This document shows, piece by piece, positions 26,167-34,062 of a stretch of DNA of 64,000 nt. Both the position numbers and the translations under genes were made by a program. The notes beneath the pieces were generated by a model. The model was not told where the DNA came from. It did not search any database and worked only from the letters and a program-made list of their open reading frames with translations. The stretch is from Mucilaginibacter rubeus (lineage in GTDB: Bacteria; Bacteroidota; Bacteroidia; Sphingobacteriales; Sphingobacteriaceae), in contig NZ_CP043450.1 of NCBI RefSeq assembly GCF_003286415.2, forward strand, positions 372,001 to 436,000, read 5' to 3'. Each line of letters starts with the position of its first letter. Position 1 is the first letter of the stretch.

Positions 26167-27978
26167 ATGCAAAAAATAAGAAATATCGCAATCATTGCGC
26201 ACGTTGACCACGGTAAAACTACTTTGGTTGATAAAATTCTGCACAGCTGTACCATTTTCAGGGACAATGAGCAAACCGGAGAGCTGATCCTCGACAACAA
26301 CGACCTTGAACGTGAGCGTGGTATCACCATCGTTTCAAAAAACGTATCTGTAAGGTATAAAGATGTTAAGATCAACATTATTGATACCCCTGGTCACGCC
26401 GATTTTGGTGGCGAGGTTGAGCGTGTATTGAAAATGGCCGATGGTGTATTATTACTTTGCGACGCTTTTGAAGGCGCCATGCCTCAAACTCGTTTCGTAA
26501 CTCAAAAAGCTTTGGCTTTAGGCCTTAAGCCAATTGTGGTTGTAAACAAAGTTGATAAAGAGAACTGCCGCCCCGAAGAAGTTTACGAACAAATTTTTGA
26601 ATTATTCTTCAACCTTGAAGCTACCGAAGAACAACTGGATTTCCCGGTTATCTACGGTTCATCAAAACAAGGCTGGATGAGCACAGATTATAAAAAGCCA
26701 ACGGAAGATATTTTCCCGTTGATGGACGCTATTTTGGAGAACATTCCACCGGCTCCAATTGCTGAAGGTACGCTGCAAATGCAGATCACTTCGTTAGATT
26801 ATTCATCTTTCGTAGGTCGTATCGCTATCGGTCGTGTGGCTCGTGGTACTATCAAAGAAAACCAGCCGGTATCTTTGGTAAAACGCGATGGCACTATCCA
26901 AAAATCAAGGATTAAAGAACTTTACACATTCGAAGGTTTGGGTAAAGTAAAAGCTACCGAAGTAAAATCTGGTGATATCTGCGCTGTAGTTGGTATCGAT
27001 GGTTTTGACATTGGTGATACTATTGCCGATTTTGAAAACCCAGAGCAATTAGAGGTTATCAAAATTGATGAGCCAACAATGAACATGTTGTTCACCATCA
27101 ATAACTCACCTTTCTTTGGTAAAGAAGGTAAATTTGTTACCTCACGTCACGTACGTGACCGTCTGTACAAAGAGATGGAGAAGAACCTGGCGCTTAAGGT
27201 TGTTGAAACCGAATCGCCTGATTCATACCTGGTGTATGGCCGTGGTATCCTTCACTTGTCGGTATTGATCGAAACTATGCGTCGTGAAGGTTACGAGTTA
27301 CAGGTAGGTCAGCCACAGGTTATCGTTAAACACATTGATGGTGTTAAATGTGAGCCGGTTGAAACCCTGATAGTTGACGTTCCTGGTGAGGTTGCCGGTA
27401 AAGTAATTGAACTGGTAACACAACGTAAAGGTGATTTGTTGATCATGGAGCCAAAAGGCGACTTGCAACACTTAGAGTTTGAAATCCCTTCACGTGGCAT
27501 CATCGGTTTACGTAACAACGTACTTACCGCTACTGCCGGTGAAGCTATCATGGCACACCGCTTTAAAGCTTACGAACCATGGAAAGGCCCAATCCCAGGC
27601 CGTTCAAACGGTGTATTGATCTCGATGGAAAAAGGTAACACAACTGCTTATGCAATTGACAAACTGCAGGATCGTGGTCGTTTCTTCGTTGATCCGGGTG
27701 TTGATATTTACGAAGGTCAGATCCTTGGTGAGCACATTCGCGATAACGATTTGGTGATCAACGTTGTTAAAGGTAAACAGTTAACCAACATGCGTGCATC
27801 AGGTAGTGATGATAACGTTCGTATCGCGCCGGCTATCAAATTCTCATTAGAAGAATCAATGGAGTATATCCAGGCCGATGAATACATCGAAGTTACACCG
27901 CAAAGCATGCGTTTACGTAAAATCTACTTAACCGAAAATGAGCGTAAAGTAAACGCTAAAAGGTTTGTTAATCAATAA
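26167..27978 (+). CDS. typA: Translational GTPase TypA/BipA
   Basis: Ribosome-binding GTPase of 603 residues related to EF-G, involved in ribosome assembly and stress adaptation. The ATG at 26167 (MQKIRNIAI) is preceded by AGGGAG at a proper distance; an upstream TTG at 26140 would overlap the promoter box and is rejected. GTPase motifs: AHVDHGKTTL (G1), RERGITI (G2), DTPGHADFGGEV (G3) and VNKVDKE (G4). EF-G-like domains II, III and V and the TypA-specific C-terminal domain follow. It is closed by the terminator at 28001. Confidence 0.96.
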   Translation: MQKIRNIAIIAHVDHGKTTLVDKILHSCTIFRDNEQTGELILDNNDLERERGITIVSKNVSVRYKDVKINIIDTPGHADFGGEVERVLKMADGVLLLCDAFEGAMPQTRFVTQKALALGLKPIVVVNKVDKENCRPEEVYEQIFELFFNLEATEEQLDFPVIYGSSKQGWMSTDYKKPTEDIFPLMDAILENIPPAPIAEGTLQMQITSLDYSSFVGRIAIGRVARGTIKENQPVSLVKRDGTIQKSRIKELYTFEGLGKVKATEVKSGDICAVVGIDGFDIGDTIADFENPEQLEVIKIDEPTMNMLFTINNSPFFGKEGKFVTSRHVRDRLYKEMEKNLALKVVETESPDSYLVYGRGILHLSVLIETMRREGYELQVGQPQVIVKHIDGVKCEPVETLIVDVPGEVAGKVIELVTQRKGDLLIMEPKGDLQHLEFEIPSRGIIGLRNNVLTATAGEAIMAHRFKAYEPWKGPIPGRSNGVLISMEKGNTTAYAIDKLQDRGRFFVDPGVDIYEGQILGEHIRDNDLVINVVKGKQLTNMRASGSDDNVRIAPAIKFSLEESMEYIQADEYIEVTPQSMRLRKIYLTENERKVNAKRFVNQ

Positions 27979-28000
27979 TTGATTATAATATGTTTTTTGG

Positions 28001-28034
28001 AAGCCCCTCTGATTATTCGGAGGGGCTTTTTTGT
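28001..28034 (+). terminator. Terminator after typA
   Basis: Stem AAGCCCCTC / GAGGGGCTT with a 10-base loop, followed by a T run. It ends the typA transcript. Confidence 0.88.
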
Positions 28035-28049
28035 TTATTGATATACACG

Positions 28050-28404
28050 GAGCACCTACGGAGCCAAAGGTGGCTTTTAACTTTGTCTATAAACACGTTA
28101 CTCCTCCGGAGTTATAGGTGTTGGGAAGATGAAAGTTTTCCGAAAAACAAACAAAAACCATGTCTTTGCGAGCGCAGCGTGGCAATCCCGTAGCCAATGC
28201 ATATCCGATATGCACAGCTACGAGATTGCTTCGTCGTCCATCCTCGCAATGACATATTTTTTTATATTGACATCCCCGGCGATACTTATCTTTCCAGCAC
28301 TTATACACCAGAGTGAGTGCAGAACGCTGATGATAGTCCCATCCATAGGGGTGTCGTGTTTATAGCAATAGCTATGTTGATTTTAGGGCTCCGTAGGTGC
28401 CTCG
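28050..28404. repeat. Nested inverted-repeat element with internal family A copy
   Basis: No gene lies between typA and the YdeI-like gene. The outer arms are GAGCACCTACGGAGCC (28050-28065) and GGCTCCGTAGGTGCCTC (28387-28403). Inner arms CTATAAACACG (28087-28097) and CGTGTTTATAG (28355-28365) nest inside, and a family A palindrome occupies 28160-28255. At about 28115-28128, AGGTGTTGGGAAGA equals the tip of the second IS element in this window. The layout looks like stacked palindromic or MITE-like insertions. Confidence 0.7.
28160..28255. repeat. Palindromic repeat, family A (copy 2)
   Basis: It runs from ATGTCTTTGCGAGCG to CCTCGCAATGACAT, in the reverse arrangement to most other copies. The middle carries a variable loop. 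Confidence 0.82.
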
Positions 28405-28475
28405 TATCGTAAAAGTGATTTTCAGGGAGGTTTTGCTATAATCAGATTTATAACGAATTTGCTACCTTTAATTTT

Positions 28476-29087
28476 ATGGAACATTACGATAACCGGATTG
28501 ATGCCTACATTGAGAAATCGCCCGATTTTGCAAAACCAATTTTAAATTATCTGAGGACTGTAGTACACGAGGCCTCACCTGCAATAGTTGAAACCATGAA
28601 ATGGAGCATGCCTTTTTTTGATTATAAGGGTGTGGTTTGCAATATGGCCGCTTTTAAACAACATTGCTCGTTTGGCTTTTGGAAGGCATCGTTATTGCAC
28701 GATCCACAGAAAATACTGAGCCTGGCCGATCAGGCCGCCGGTAGTTTCGGCCGTTTAACCAGTATTGATGACCTACCTCCCAAAGAAGTGCTTATCGAAT
28801 TCATCCATCAGGCCATAATGCTAAATGAAGATAATAAGGTAAGACCAGCCTCTCAGAAGAAAACACCCGCCCAACGCGACGAATTGGTTGTGCCCGATTA
28901 CTTTGTGAAATTTTTAGAAGCCCACCCGCAAGCCTGGCTTAATCTCAACCAGTTTAGCTACTCACAGAAAAAAGAATACATAGAGTGGATAACCGAAGCC
29001 AAGACAGAAGCTACCCGCCTTAAACGGATGGAAACAGCCGCTGAGTGGCTTGCCGAAGGTAAATCAAGGCATTGGAAGTATAAGTAA
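28476..29087 (+). CDS. DUF1801/YdeI-like protein
   Basis: Cytoplasmic protein of 203 residues with an N-terminal DUF1801 (frataxin-like-fold) domain, about residues 10-115 (MKWSMPFFDYKGVVCNMAAFKQHCSFGFWK), and a C-terminal YdeI/OmpD-associated segment (FSYSQKKEYIEWITEAKTEATR). E. coli YdeI-type proteins were linked to stress or antimicrobial resistance, but the biochemistry is unknown. It ends 11 bases before the convergent esterase gene. Confidence 0.78.
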   Translation: MEHYDNRIDAYIEKSPDFAKPILNYLRTVVHEASPAIVETMKWSMPFFDYKGVVCNMAAFKQHCSFGFWKASLLHDPQKILSLADQAAGSFGRLTSIDDLPPKEVLIEFIHQAIMLNEDNKVRPASQKKTPAQRDELVVPDYFVKFLEAHPQAWLNLNQFSYSQKKEYIEWITEAKTEATRLKRMETAAEWLAEGKSRHWKYK

Positions 29088-29098
29088 GAGCTGTAAGC

Positions 29099-30190
29099 TT
29101 ATTTCACTTTATCCAATCTTGTCGGTTTTTCATGAAGCGGACTGTAAAGTATATACATTTTGCCGGCTTCTGTATGAAAGAAAACCTCATCCCTTTCGTT
29201 TTCGTACATGAAAAATGAATCTTTAGCAAACGGCACAAACGCTATAGGCGGTTGGCCATTATTTGCAAAATAAAGTTTATTGTCAGCTATGTACAGCTTG
29301 AATTTGCTATTAGTAGTATCTCCGGCTATAATGTAGGTGCCGGTATATTGCTGCAGATCTTTTACCGGTATCGTAATCTCTTTGTGTTTTTTACAATAGG
29401 CAAAGGCTATGGCGTTTTGCATCACCTGGGCAAGCGCCGCGCCATGCCCGGCATTGGGGGTGATTGCAGTGGCTATATCCAAACTTTTGCAATGCTGGTT
29501 TACCATGTAGGTTTTAAAGTCTTCAATGTTTTTGGCTGTGGTATGTTCAAAGGAGCCTACGCCTAAAAATACCTTACTGTTAAGATCATGGTTGTTTGTA
29601 AAATATTTCTTAGCCGAAGGGATAAGTTCGCTGCCGCTATTTCCCGGCGCTCCAATAAATATCATGTTAAACAGGTTGGGATGTTCAAATAATACCATGG
29701 TAGTAAACATGCCGCCATATGAATAGCCGTACAAGGCTTTATTATCGCTTACACGGTACTTGTTTTGTATAAATGGCATTACCTCCCGTTCAATAAATGA
29801 AATGAATTTTGGGCCGCCTGTTGCCGGGTTCAGGTCGCGGCTGCGTTGGTTGGGGCGGTTGCCGTAGCCTATGCCTACAATGAGCGCCTCGGTGGTTTCG
29901 TAATCTTGTCTGAGCATGTTAAAGCAGTTCATGGCAACGGTCATGTTCCAGTCGCCATCAGTCATGTACAAAACCGGATATTTATTTTTGGTGGTATCAT
30001 AACCGGGTGGTAAAAGTACATAGATGGTATAATCCTCGCCTATAACCGTTGAGTGGTAATCCCATTGCACCAAGCCTTTATCAGAAAAGGGGGTAGGGGT
30101 GTCACTTTTAACCTGCGCGGTTGTGATGTTTGCGACAACAAACAAAATCGCAATTAGGATTATGCTGGATTTTAGGTTTTGTTTTAACAT
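29099..30190 (-). CDS. Secreted alpha/beta-hydrolase, putative esterase
   Basis: Exported putative esterase of 363 residues (esterase D / IroE-like). A signal peptide covers residues 1-25 (ending NITTAQ). The hydrolase domain contains YPVLYMTDGDWN, the nucleophile elbow YGYSYGGMFTT and PNAGHG with the likely His. The last ~80 residues (QQYTGTYIIAGDTTNSKFKLYI...) form a separate small beta domain, as seen appended to serine hydrolases in this phylum. Substrate unknown; siderophore or feruloyl esters are common guesses without support here. Confidence 0.8.
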   Translation of the reverse strand: MLKQNLKSSIILIAILFVVANITTAQVKSDTPTPFSDKGLVQWDYHSTVIGEDYTIYVLLPPGYDTTKNKYPVLYMTDGDWNMTVAMNCFNMLRQDYETTEALIVGIGYGNRPNQRSRDLNPATGGPKFISFIEREVMPFIQNKYRVSDNKALYGYSYGGMFTTMVLFEHPNLFNMIFIGAPGNSGSELIPSAKKYFTNNHDLNSKVFLGVGSFEHTTAKNIEDFKTYMVNQHCKSLDIATAITPNAGHGAALAQVMQNAIAFAYCKKHKEITIPVKDLQQYTGTYIIAGDTTNSKFKLYIADNKLYFANNGQPPIAFVPFAKDSFFMYENERDEVFFHTEAGKMYILYSPLHEKPTRLDKVK

Positions 30191-30402
30191 GGCAGTTTTA
30201 GTTATGTAGTTAAGATAGCCTTAATTTACAAAAGGTTACAGTCCTGGTAAAATAAAAAGAGGAGTATGGGGTTTAGTGAATTATCGGATACGCGTATAGA
30301 TTTAATAGTAGCCCGGGCTTCGCCGGCAGAAGATATCATTCATCTATCTTTTGTCATTTACTCATTTGTAACCTACCTTTATCTTATTAAATATAAAGTA
30401 TT

Positions 30403-30894
30403 ATGAATACGGAAAAAGCCATTTTAGCAGGCGGCTGCTTTTGGGGGGTAGAAGAATTGATCAGACATTATCCCGGTGTTATTTCTACAGTAGTGGGATA
30501 CACAGGCGGTGATGTACCTAACGCGACTTATCGAAATCATGGAACACATGCCGAAGGTATTGCAATTGAATTTGATCCTGCTCAATTGTCTTATCGTAAG
30601 CTCCTCGAATATTTTTTTCAGATCCATGACCCTACTACCCGGAACAGGCAGGGAAATGATATCGGCACTTCTTATCGTTCGGCTATTTTTTATTTGAATG
30701 AAAGCCAGCGGGAAGTGGCAAACGCGCTGATAGCCGAAATGGAGGCTTCTGGTATTTGGCCTGGAAAAATTGTTACGGAAGTAGTACCGGCAACTGATTT
30801 TTGGAATGCCGAAGCTGAACACCAGGATTATCTTCAAAAAAATCCATATGGCTATACCTGTCACTTTGAACGGCCTGATTGGAAATTGAGTTGA
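30403..30894 (+). CDS. msrA: Peptide-methionine (S)-S-oxide reductase
   Basis: Repair enzyme that reduces methionine-S-sulfoxide in proteins, using thioredoxin. The active-site motif GGCFWG puts the catalytic Cys at 12. Further family motifs are [16 protein letters not shown], the [23 protein letters not shown] block and [16 protein letters not shown]. The length of 163 is normal; no MsrB domain is fused. Confidence 0.95.
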   Translation: MNTEKAILAGGCFWGVEELIRHYPGVISTVVGYTGGDVPNATYRNHGTHAEGIAIEFDPAQLSYRKLLEYFFQIHDPTTRNRQGNDIGTSYRSAIFYLNESQREVANALIAEMEASGIWPGKIVTEVVPATDFWNAEAEHQDYLQKNPYGYTCHFERPDWKLS

Positions 30895-30935
30895 TTATAA
30901 ATAAGAAGCTGAATAAATTCTGATATTAATACTGG

Positions 30936-30966
30936 TCGAAGTTTGGCGATAGCGTAACTTCGATCA
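30936..30966. other. Hairpin downstream of msrA
   Basis: The arms TCGAAGTT and AACTTCGA enclose a GC-containing inner stem. No T run follows, so it is an uncertain terminator or a repeat remnant. Confidence 0.4.
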
Positions 30967-31000
30967 GGAAGGGATAATAACTTAGAGCAAGTTAGAAGCG

Positions 31001-31138
31001 ATGTCATTTCGATAGAGCAGGGTAGGGCAAGAGCGGCAGGGCGAAAGAGAAATCTTATACAACATGTAAGTCATTACTCTGTATGGTTTGCAAAGTATGA
31101 CGTACAAGATTTCTCCTCGTTCCTCGTTGAAATGACAA
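31001..31138. repeat. Intergenic palindrome, family B (full copy)
   Basis: It begins ATGTCATTTCGATAGAGC and ends in the complementary GTTGAAATGACA. GAGAAATCTTATAC on the left mirrors GTACAAGATTTCTC on the right. The left half recurs at 21085-21158. Confidence 0.78.
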
Positions 31139-31151
31139 TTTTTTGCTATTT

Positions 31152-31913
31152 CTAAAAATCCAAAGGCCCTAACCTCTTCATGTTTTTCATGATGAGATAT
31201 TGCCTGTGCTTTAAATATTTGGTAGGGTTAGTGGCCGACCATTTTAGCGGGCTCGGGAAAATTACCGCTATGGCAGCGGCCTCCTGACGGGTTAAGTCCG
31301 ACGCTGATTTATGGAAATAGGCCTGCGAAGCTGCTTCAACACCATAAATACCGTCGCCCATTTCTATTTCATTGAGGTAAACCTCCATAATGCGTTTTTT
31401 GCTCCAGAAGGTTTCGATCAATACGGTAAAATAGGCTTCGATACCTTTACGAAGTATGGAGCGGCCTTCCCAAAGGAAAACGTTTTTGGCTACCTGTTGT
31501 GATATCGTACTACCGCCAATCAGTTTTTTACTGTGCGAGTTTTTTTCAATAGCTTTTTCAATAGCATTAAAATCGAAGCCGTGGTGTTCCAGGAAAGTTT
31601 GATCTTCAGCAGCAACGGCCGCCCGTTTCATATTGTCAGAGATATCATCAAAATCTTTCCATTTTTTATCAATCTTCCATTCCTTACCGGCAGATTTACG
31701 CTGAAAGCCGCGTTCAATCATGAGCCAGGTAAAAGGCGGATTAACAAAGCGGTAAAATATCACACCTAATAAACTCAGACCAAAAAAGAGGAGGAAAGCC
31801 AGTTTAAAGATCCTGAAGATAAGTTTAGGTATGCCGTAATATTTAGAATCCGATTTTGAATTTCGCGCGTTCGACTTCGATTTCTGGTTGTTTTTACTGA
31901 AGAACTTTAACAC
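31152..31913 (-). CDS. mtgA: Monofunctional peptidoglycan transglycosylase
   Basis: Membrane-anchored GT51 glycosyltransferase of 253 residues that polymerises lipid II into glycan strands; it has no transpeptidase domain. A basic N-terminus, a membrane helix at about 32-52 and the GT51 domain follow. The catalytic motif AAVAAEDQTFLEHHGFD (about 92-108) holds the active-site Glu; GGSTISQQVAKNVFLW and KRIMEVYLNEIEMGDGIYGVEAA are family blocks. The start is GTG at 31913. A terminator-like hairpin lies 26 bases upstream. Confidence 0.92.
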   Translation of the reverse strand: MLKFFSKNNQKSKSNARNSKSDSKYYGIPKLIFRIFKLAFLLFFGLSLLGVIFYRFVNPPFTWLMIERGFQRKSAGKEWKIDKKWKDFDDISDNMKRAAVAAEDQTFLEHHGFDFNAIEKAIEKNSHSKKLIGGSTISQQVAKNVFLWEGRSILRKGIEAYFTVLIETFWSKKRIMEVYLNEIEMGDGIYGVEAASQAYFHKSASDLTRQEAAAIAVIFPSPLKWSATNPTKYLKHRQYLIMKNMKRLGPLDF

Positions 31914-31938
31914 TGCTATAATATTTCCTTATAAAAAG

Positions 31939-31975
31939 AGAGGGTACTTTGGTTTGGCAAAGCACCCTCTAAAAT
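31939..31975 (-). terminator. Terminator-like hairpin just upstream of mtgA
   Basis: On the minus strand, AGAGGGTGCTTTG pairs with the nearly complementary CAAAGTACCCTCT and is followed by CTTTTTAT. It is placed 26 bases before the mtgA start, beyond the ribosomal-gene terminator. It could stop read-through or act as an attenuator. Confidence 0.55.
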
Positions 31976-31984
31976 TCTAAATTT

Positions 31985-32146
31985 TTTCCAGAAATCCGAA
32001 ATAAATATTCTTGATTTCAGATTTCGAATTTGAGATTTCGGATTCGCTCTTATTTGATTTTAATCATAAAAAAAGGTGTTTTGATAATTCAAAACACCTT
32101 TTTAAACTTTTCAAAATCCGAAATCTCAAATCCGAATTCCGAAATA
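31985..32146. repeat. 7-bp-period repeats flanking the rplI terminator
   Basis: The left block (about 32014-32048) reads ATTTCAG, ATTTCGA, ATTTGAG, ATTTCGG. The right block (about 32113-32145) reads AATCCGA, AATCTCA, AATCCGA, ATTCCGA. The blocks are in inverted orientation around a hairpin; a related block is at 47287-47320. Confidence 0.7.
32069..32105 (-). terminator. Terminator of the rpsF-rpsR-rplI operon
   Basis: Almost perfect stem AAAAAGGTGTTTTG / CAAAACACCTTTTT with a short loop. On the minus strand a T-rich tract follows. It could act in both directions. Confidence 0.85.
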
Positions 32147-32149
32147 TAA

Positions 32150-32593
32150 TTATTCCGCTACTACTTCAAACGGAACCTGAACTTTAACTTCTTTGTGCAG
32201 GTTGATGTTGGCTACGTATTCACCAACAAATTTTGGCTCCTGATCAAAAGTGATACGACGACGGTCGACGTCAAAACCTTCTTTTTTCAATGCATCAGCA
32301 ATTTGGATAGTGTTGATAGCACCGAAGATTTTGCCAGTTTCGCCGGCTTTAGCACCAATGTTCAGTTTAACACCTTCTAAACGGGCTGCAATAGCATCAG
32401 CATCCTTACGGATTTTCTCTTGCTTAAATTGAGCTTGTTTAAGGTTTTCAGCTAAAACTTTACGTGCACTTTCAGTAGCTAATATGGCGTAACCTTTAGG
32501 TAAAAGGTAGTTACGGCCATAACCTGGTTTCACATTTACGATATCGTCTTTATCACCCAGGTTTTTTACATCTTGTTTTAAAATAACTTCCAT
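32150..32593 (-). CDS. rplI: 50S ribosomal protein L9
   Basis: Large-subunit protein of 147 residues that binds 23S rRNA through its N-terminal domain. The N-terminal signature MEVILKQDVKNLGDKDD and GYGRNYLLPKGYA (residues 24-36) is followed by the long connecting helix and the C-terminal domain ending VKVQVPFEVV. It is last of the rpsF-rpsR-rplI operon, 15 bases after rpsR. Confidence 0.97.
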   Translation of the reverse strand: MEVILKQDVKNLGDKDDIVNVKPGYGRNYLLPKGYAILATESARKVLAENLKQAQFKQEKIRKDADAIAARLEGVKLNIGAKAGETGKIFGAINTIQIADALKKEGFDVDRRRITFDQEPKFVGEYVANINLHKEVKVQVPFEVVAE

Positions 32594-32608
32594 TTCTTAA
32601 ATCTCCTA

Positions 32609-32872
32609 TTATTTTAATGAATCTGTAACGTAAGGTAATAAACCGATGTGACGAGCGCGTTTAACAGCCTGAGCTACTTTGCGCTGGAATTTTAATGAAG
32701 TACCAGTTAAACGACGTGGTAATACTTTACCTTGGTCGTTAATGAACTTTAATAAAAAGTTTGCGTCTTTGTAATCGATATACTTGATACCGTTCTTTTT
32801 GAAACGGCAGTATTTTTTACGGTTATCCTCCACTTTTGGAGCGGTAACGTATTTAATTTGTTCGTTAGCCAT
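32609..32872 (-). CDS. rpsR: 30S ribosomal protein S18
   Basis: Small-subunit protein of 87 residues that pairs with S6 on the platform. The S18 signature [23 protein letters not shown] lies at about 43-65 and is followed by [13 protein letters not shown]. The ATG overlaps the rpsF stop by one base. Confidence 0.97.
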   Translation of the reverse strand: MANEQIKYVTAPKVEDNRKKYCRFKKNGIKYIDYKDANFLLKFINDQGKVLPRRLTGTSLKFQRKVAQAVKRARHIGLLPYVTDSLK

Positions 32873-33240
32873 TAGTTTGCTGCCTCCTCTGCTTTAGCTG
32901 CTGGTTTTTTGTTAAAAGCACCGCTGCGTTTTTTGTCATTGTAAGCAATGGCATGTTTGTCCAAAGCAATGGTCAGGAAACGCAATACACGCTCATCGCG
33001 CCTTAACTCTACCTCCAATTTGTTAATTAATTCACCCGGAGCCTTAAATTCAGTTAAGTGATAGTACCCTGTAGTTTTCTTTTGGATAGGGTACGCTAAT
33101 TTTCTCAAACCCCAATTATCCTCCTGGACAATTTCGGCTCCGCCATCAGTTAAGATCTTGCTAAATTTGGCATTCGCCTCTTTAGCAACTTCTTCTGAAA
33201 GCAACGGGGTTAGAACGATCACGATTTCGTACTGTTGCAT
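32872..33240 (-). CDS. rpsF: 30S ribosomal protein S6
   Basis: Small-subunit protein of 122 residues, first gene of the operon. The start [17 protein letters not shown], the [20 protein letters not shown] block and the final [17 protein letters not shown] are typical of S6. The tail ([12 protein letters not shown]) is a common acidic/Ala extension in this phylum. A good promoter lies 43-73 bases upstream. Confidence 0.97.
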   Translation of the reverse strand: MQQYEIVIVLTPLLSEEVAKEANAKFSKILTDGGAEIVQEDNWGLRKLAYPIQKKTTGYYHLTEFKAPGELINKLEVELRRDERVLRFLTIALDKHAIAYNDKKRSGAFNKKPAAKAEEAAN

Positions 33241-33282
33241 TATACTTGATTTTTAATTATTTACCCGCTATTAACGGGGCTG

Positions 33283-33313
33283 CAAATGTACAAATAGTTT
33301 TCTGATTTTCAAA
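33283..33313 (-). promoter_or_regulatory. rpsF promoter (-33 TTTG, -7 TACATTTG)
   Basis: On the minus strand, TTTG is followed after 19 bases by TACATTTG, matching the Bacteroidota housekeeping promoter consensus at the ideal spacing. It should drive the S6-S18-L9 operon. Confidence 0.8.
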
Positions 33314-33401
33314 TCAATGTTGATATTGGTTAATAACTATTTAAGCGTTTTTTTAAAACTTATAGAGTAATGTGCCGTTCTATCCTAAAAAACTTATAGC
33401 T

Positions 33402-33638
33402 ATGCAGTTACTGACAGACTTAACCGGTGTTGACAACTCAAAAGTGCTTTCATTTGACGATATCCTGATGTATGGCGGAGGGGATGAACCTCTTGAGGGT
33501 GATTGGGATGACCAGGAAGATGAAGATTTTGACGATATACTTGATGATAAGGAGGACTTGCATGAAATACAGGTTGATGATGATATGGGCGAGCCCGACC
33601 CGGAAGATGATGATCATTTACCTGATGACGATTTTTAG
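33402..33638 (+). CDS. Small hyperacidic protein, unknown
   Basis: Predicted 78-residue protein with no recognised domain. After a short N-terminal part (MQLLTDLTGVDNSKVLSFDDILMYG) it is almost entirely Asp and Glu, with blocks such as DDQEDEDFDDILDDKEDLHE and PDPEDDDHLPDDDF. An upstream in-frame GTG at 33372 is possible, but the ATG at 33402 gives the more natural start. Function unknown; a metal- or polycation-binding role would be a guess. A second acidic protein is coded at 37490-37912. Confidence 0.6.
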   Translation: MQLLTDLTGVDNSKVLSFDDILMYGGGDEPLEGDWDDQEDEDFDDILDDKEDLHEIQVDDDMGEPDPEDDDHLPDDDF

Positions 33639-34062
33639 ATAGATATCTCAATCAAATCAAAAGCTTCACTATTCCATGTACTACGTGTAAGCTTAATAGT
33701 ATAGTGTATTAATATTTATTACCCTACGTGTTGCCGTTTTGAGGCAACCTGGATAGTTATTTTCTAAACTGTCCTTTATCCTTTAAAATTTAAACAAAAA
33801 GCTTATTGCAGACTTGGTCTGCATGGATTTTATTGTTTCTTTAGGATTTAAATTTTTTCGACCTGATTTTCATATATTTAAACAAATAGTTAAATTTAAT
33901 TATTGGTTTAATTTAAATTATCGAACTAAATAGAATATATTGTGATAGTTATGCGTTTTTATTGGTGATAATGATATGGATTTAACAATGAAATAACATT
34001 ATTATTAGTAAAAGTTCATTTTTCGTTATTTGAAATTAATCGTTTGCCGAAACTATCTATCT
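33639..34062. other. A/T-rich leader region of the wzi-like gene with two hairpins
   Basis: No gene is seen. Two compact inverted repeats are present: GTTGCC/GGCAAC at 33730-33748 and TGCAGAC-TTG-GTCTGCA at 33807-33823 (perfect 7-bp stem, 3-base loop). Neither is followed by a T run. They could be operators or RNA leader structures. Confidence 0.45.

Noticed and set aside
28087..28365. Small ORFs on both strands after typA
   Set aside because: They lie inside stacked palindromic repeats and have no protein-like features.
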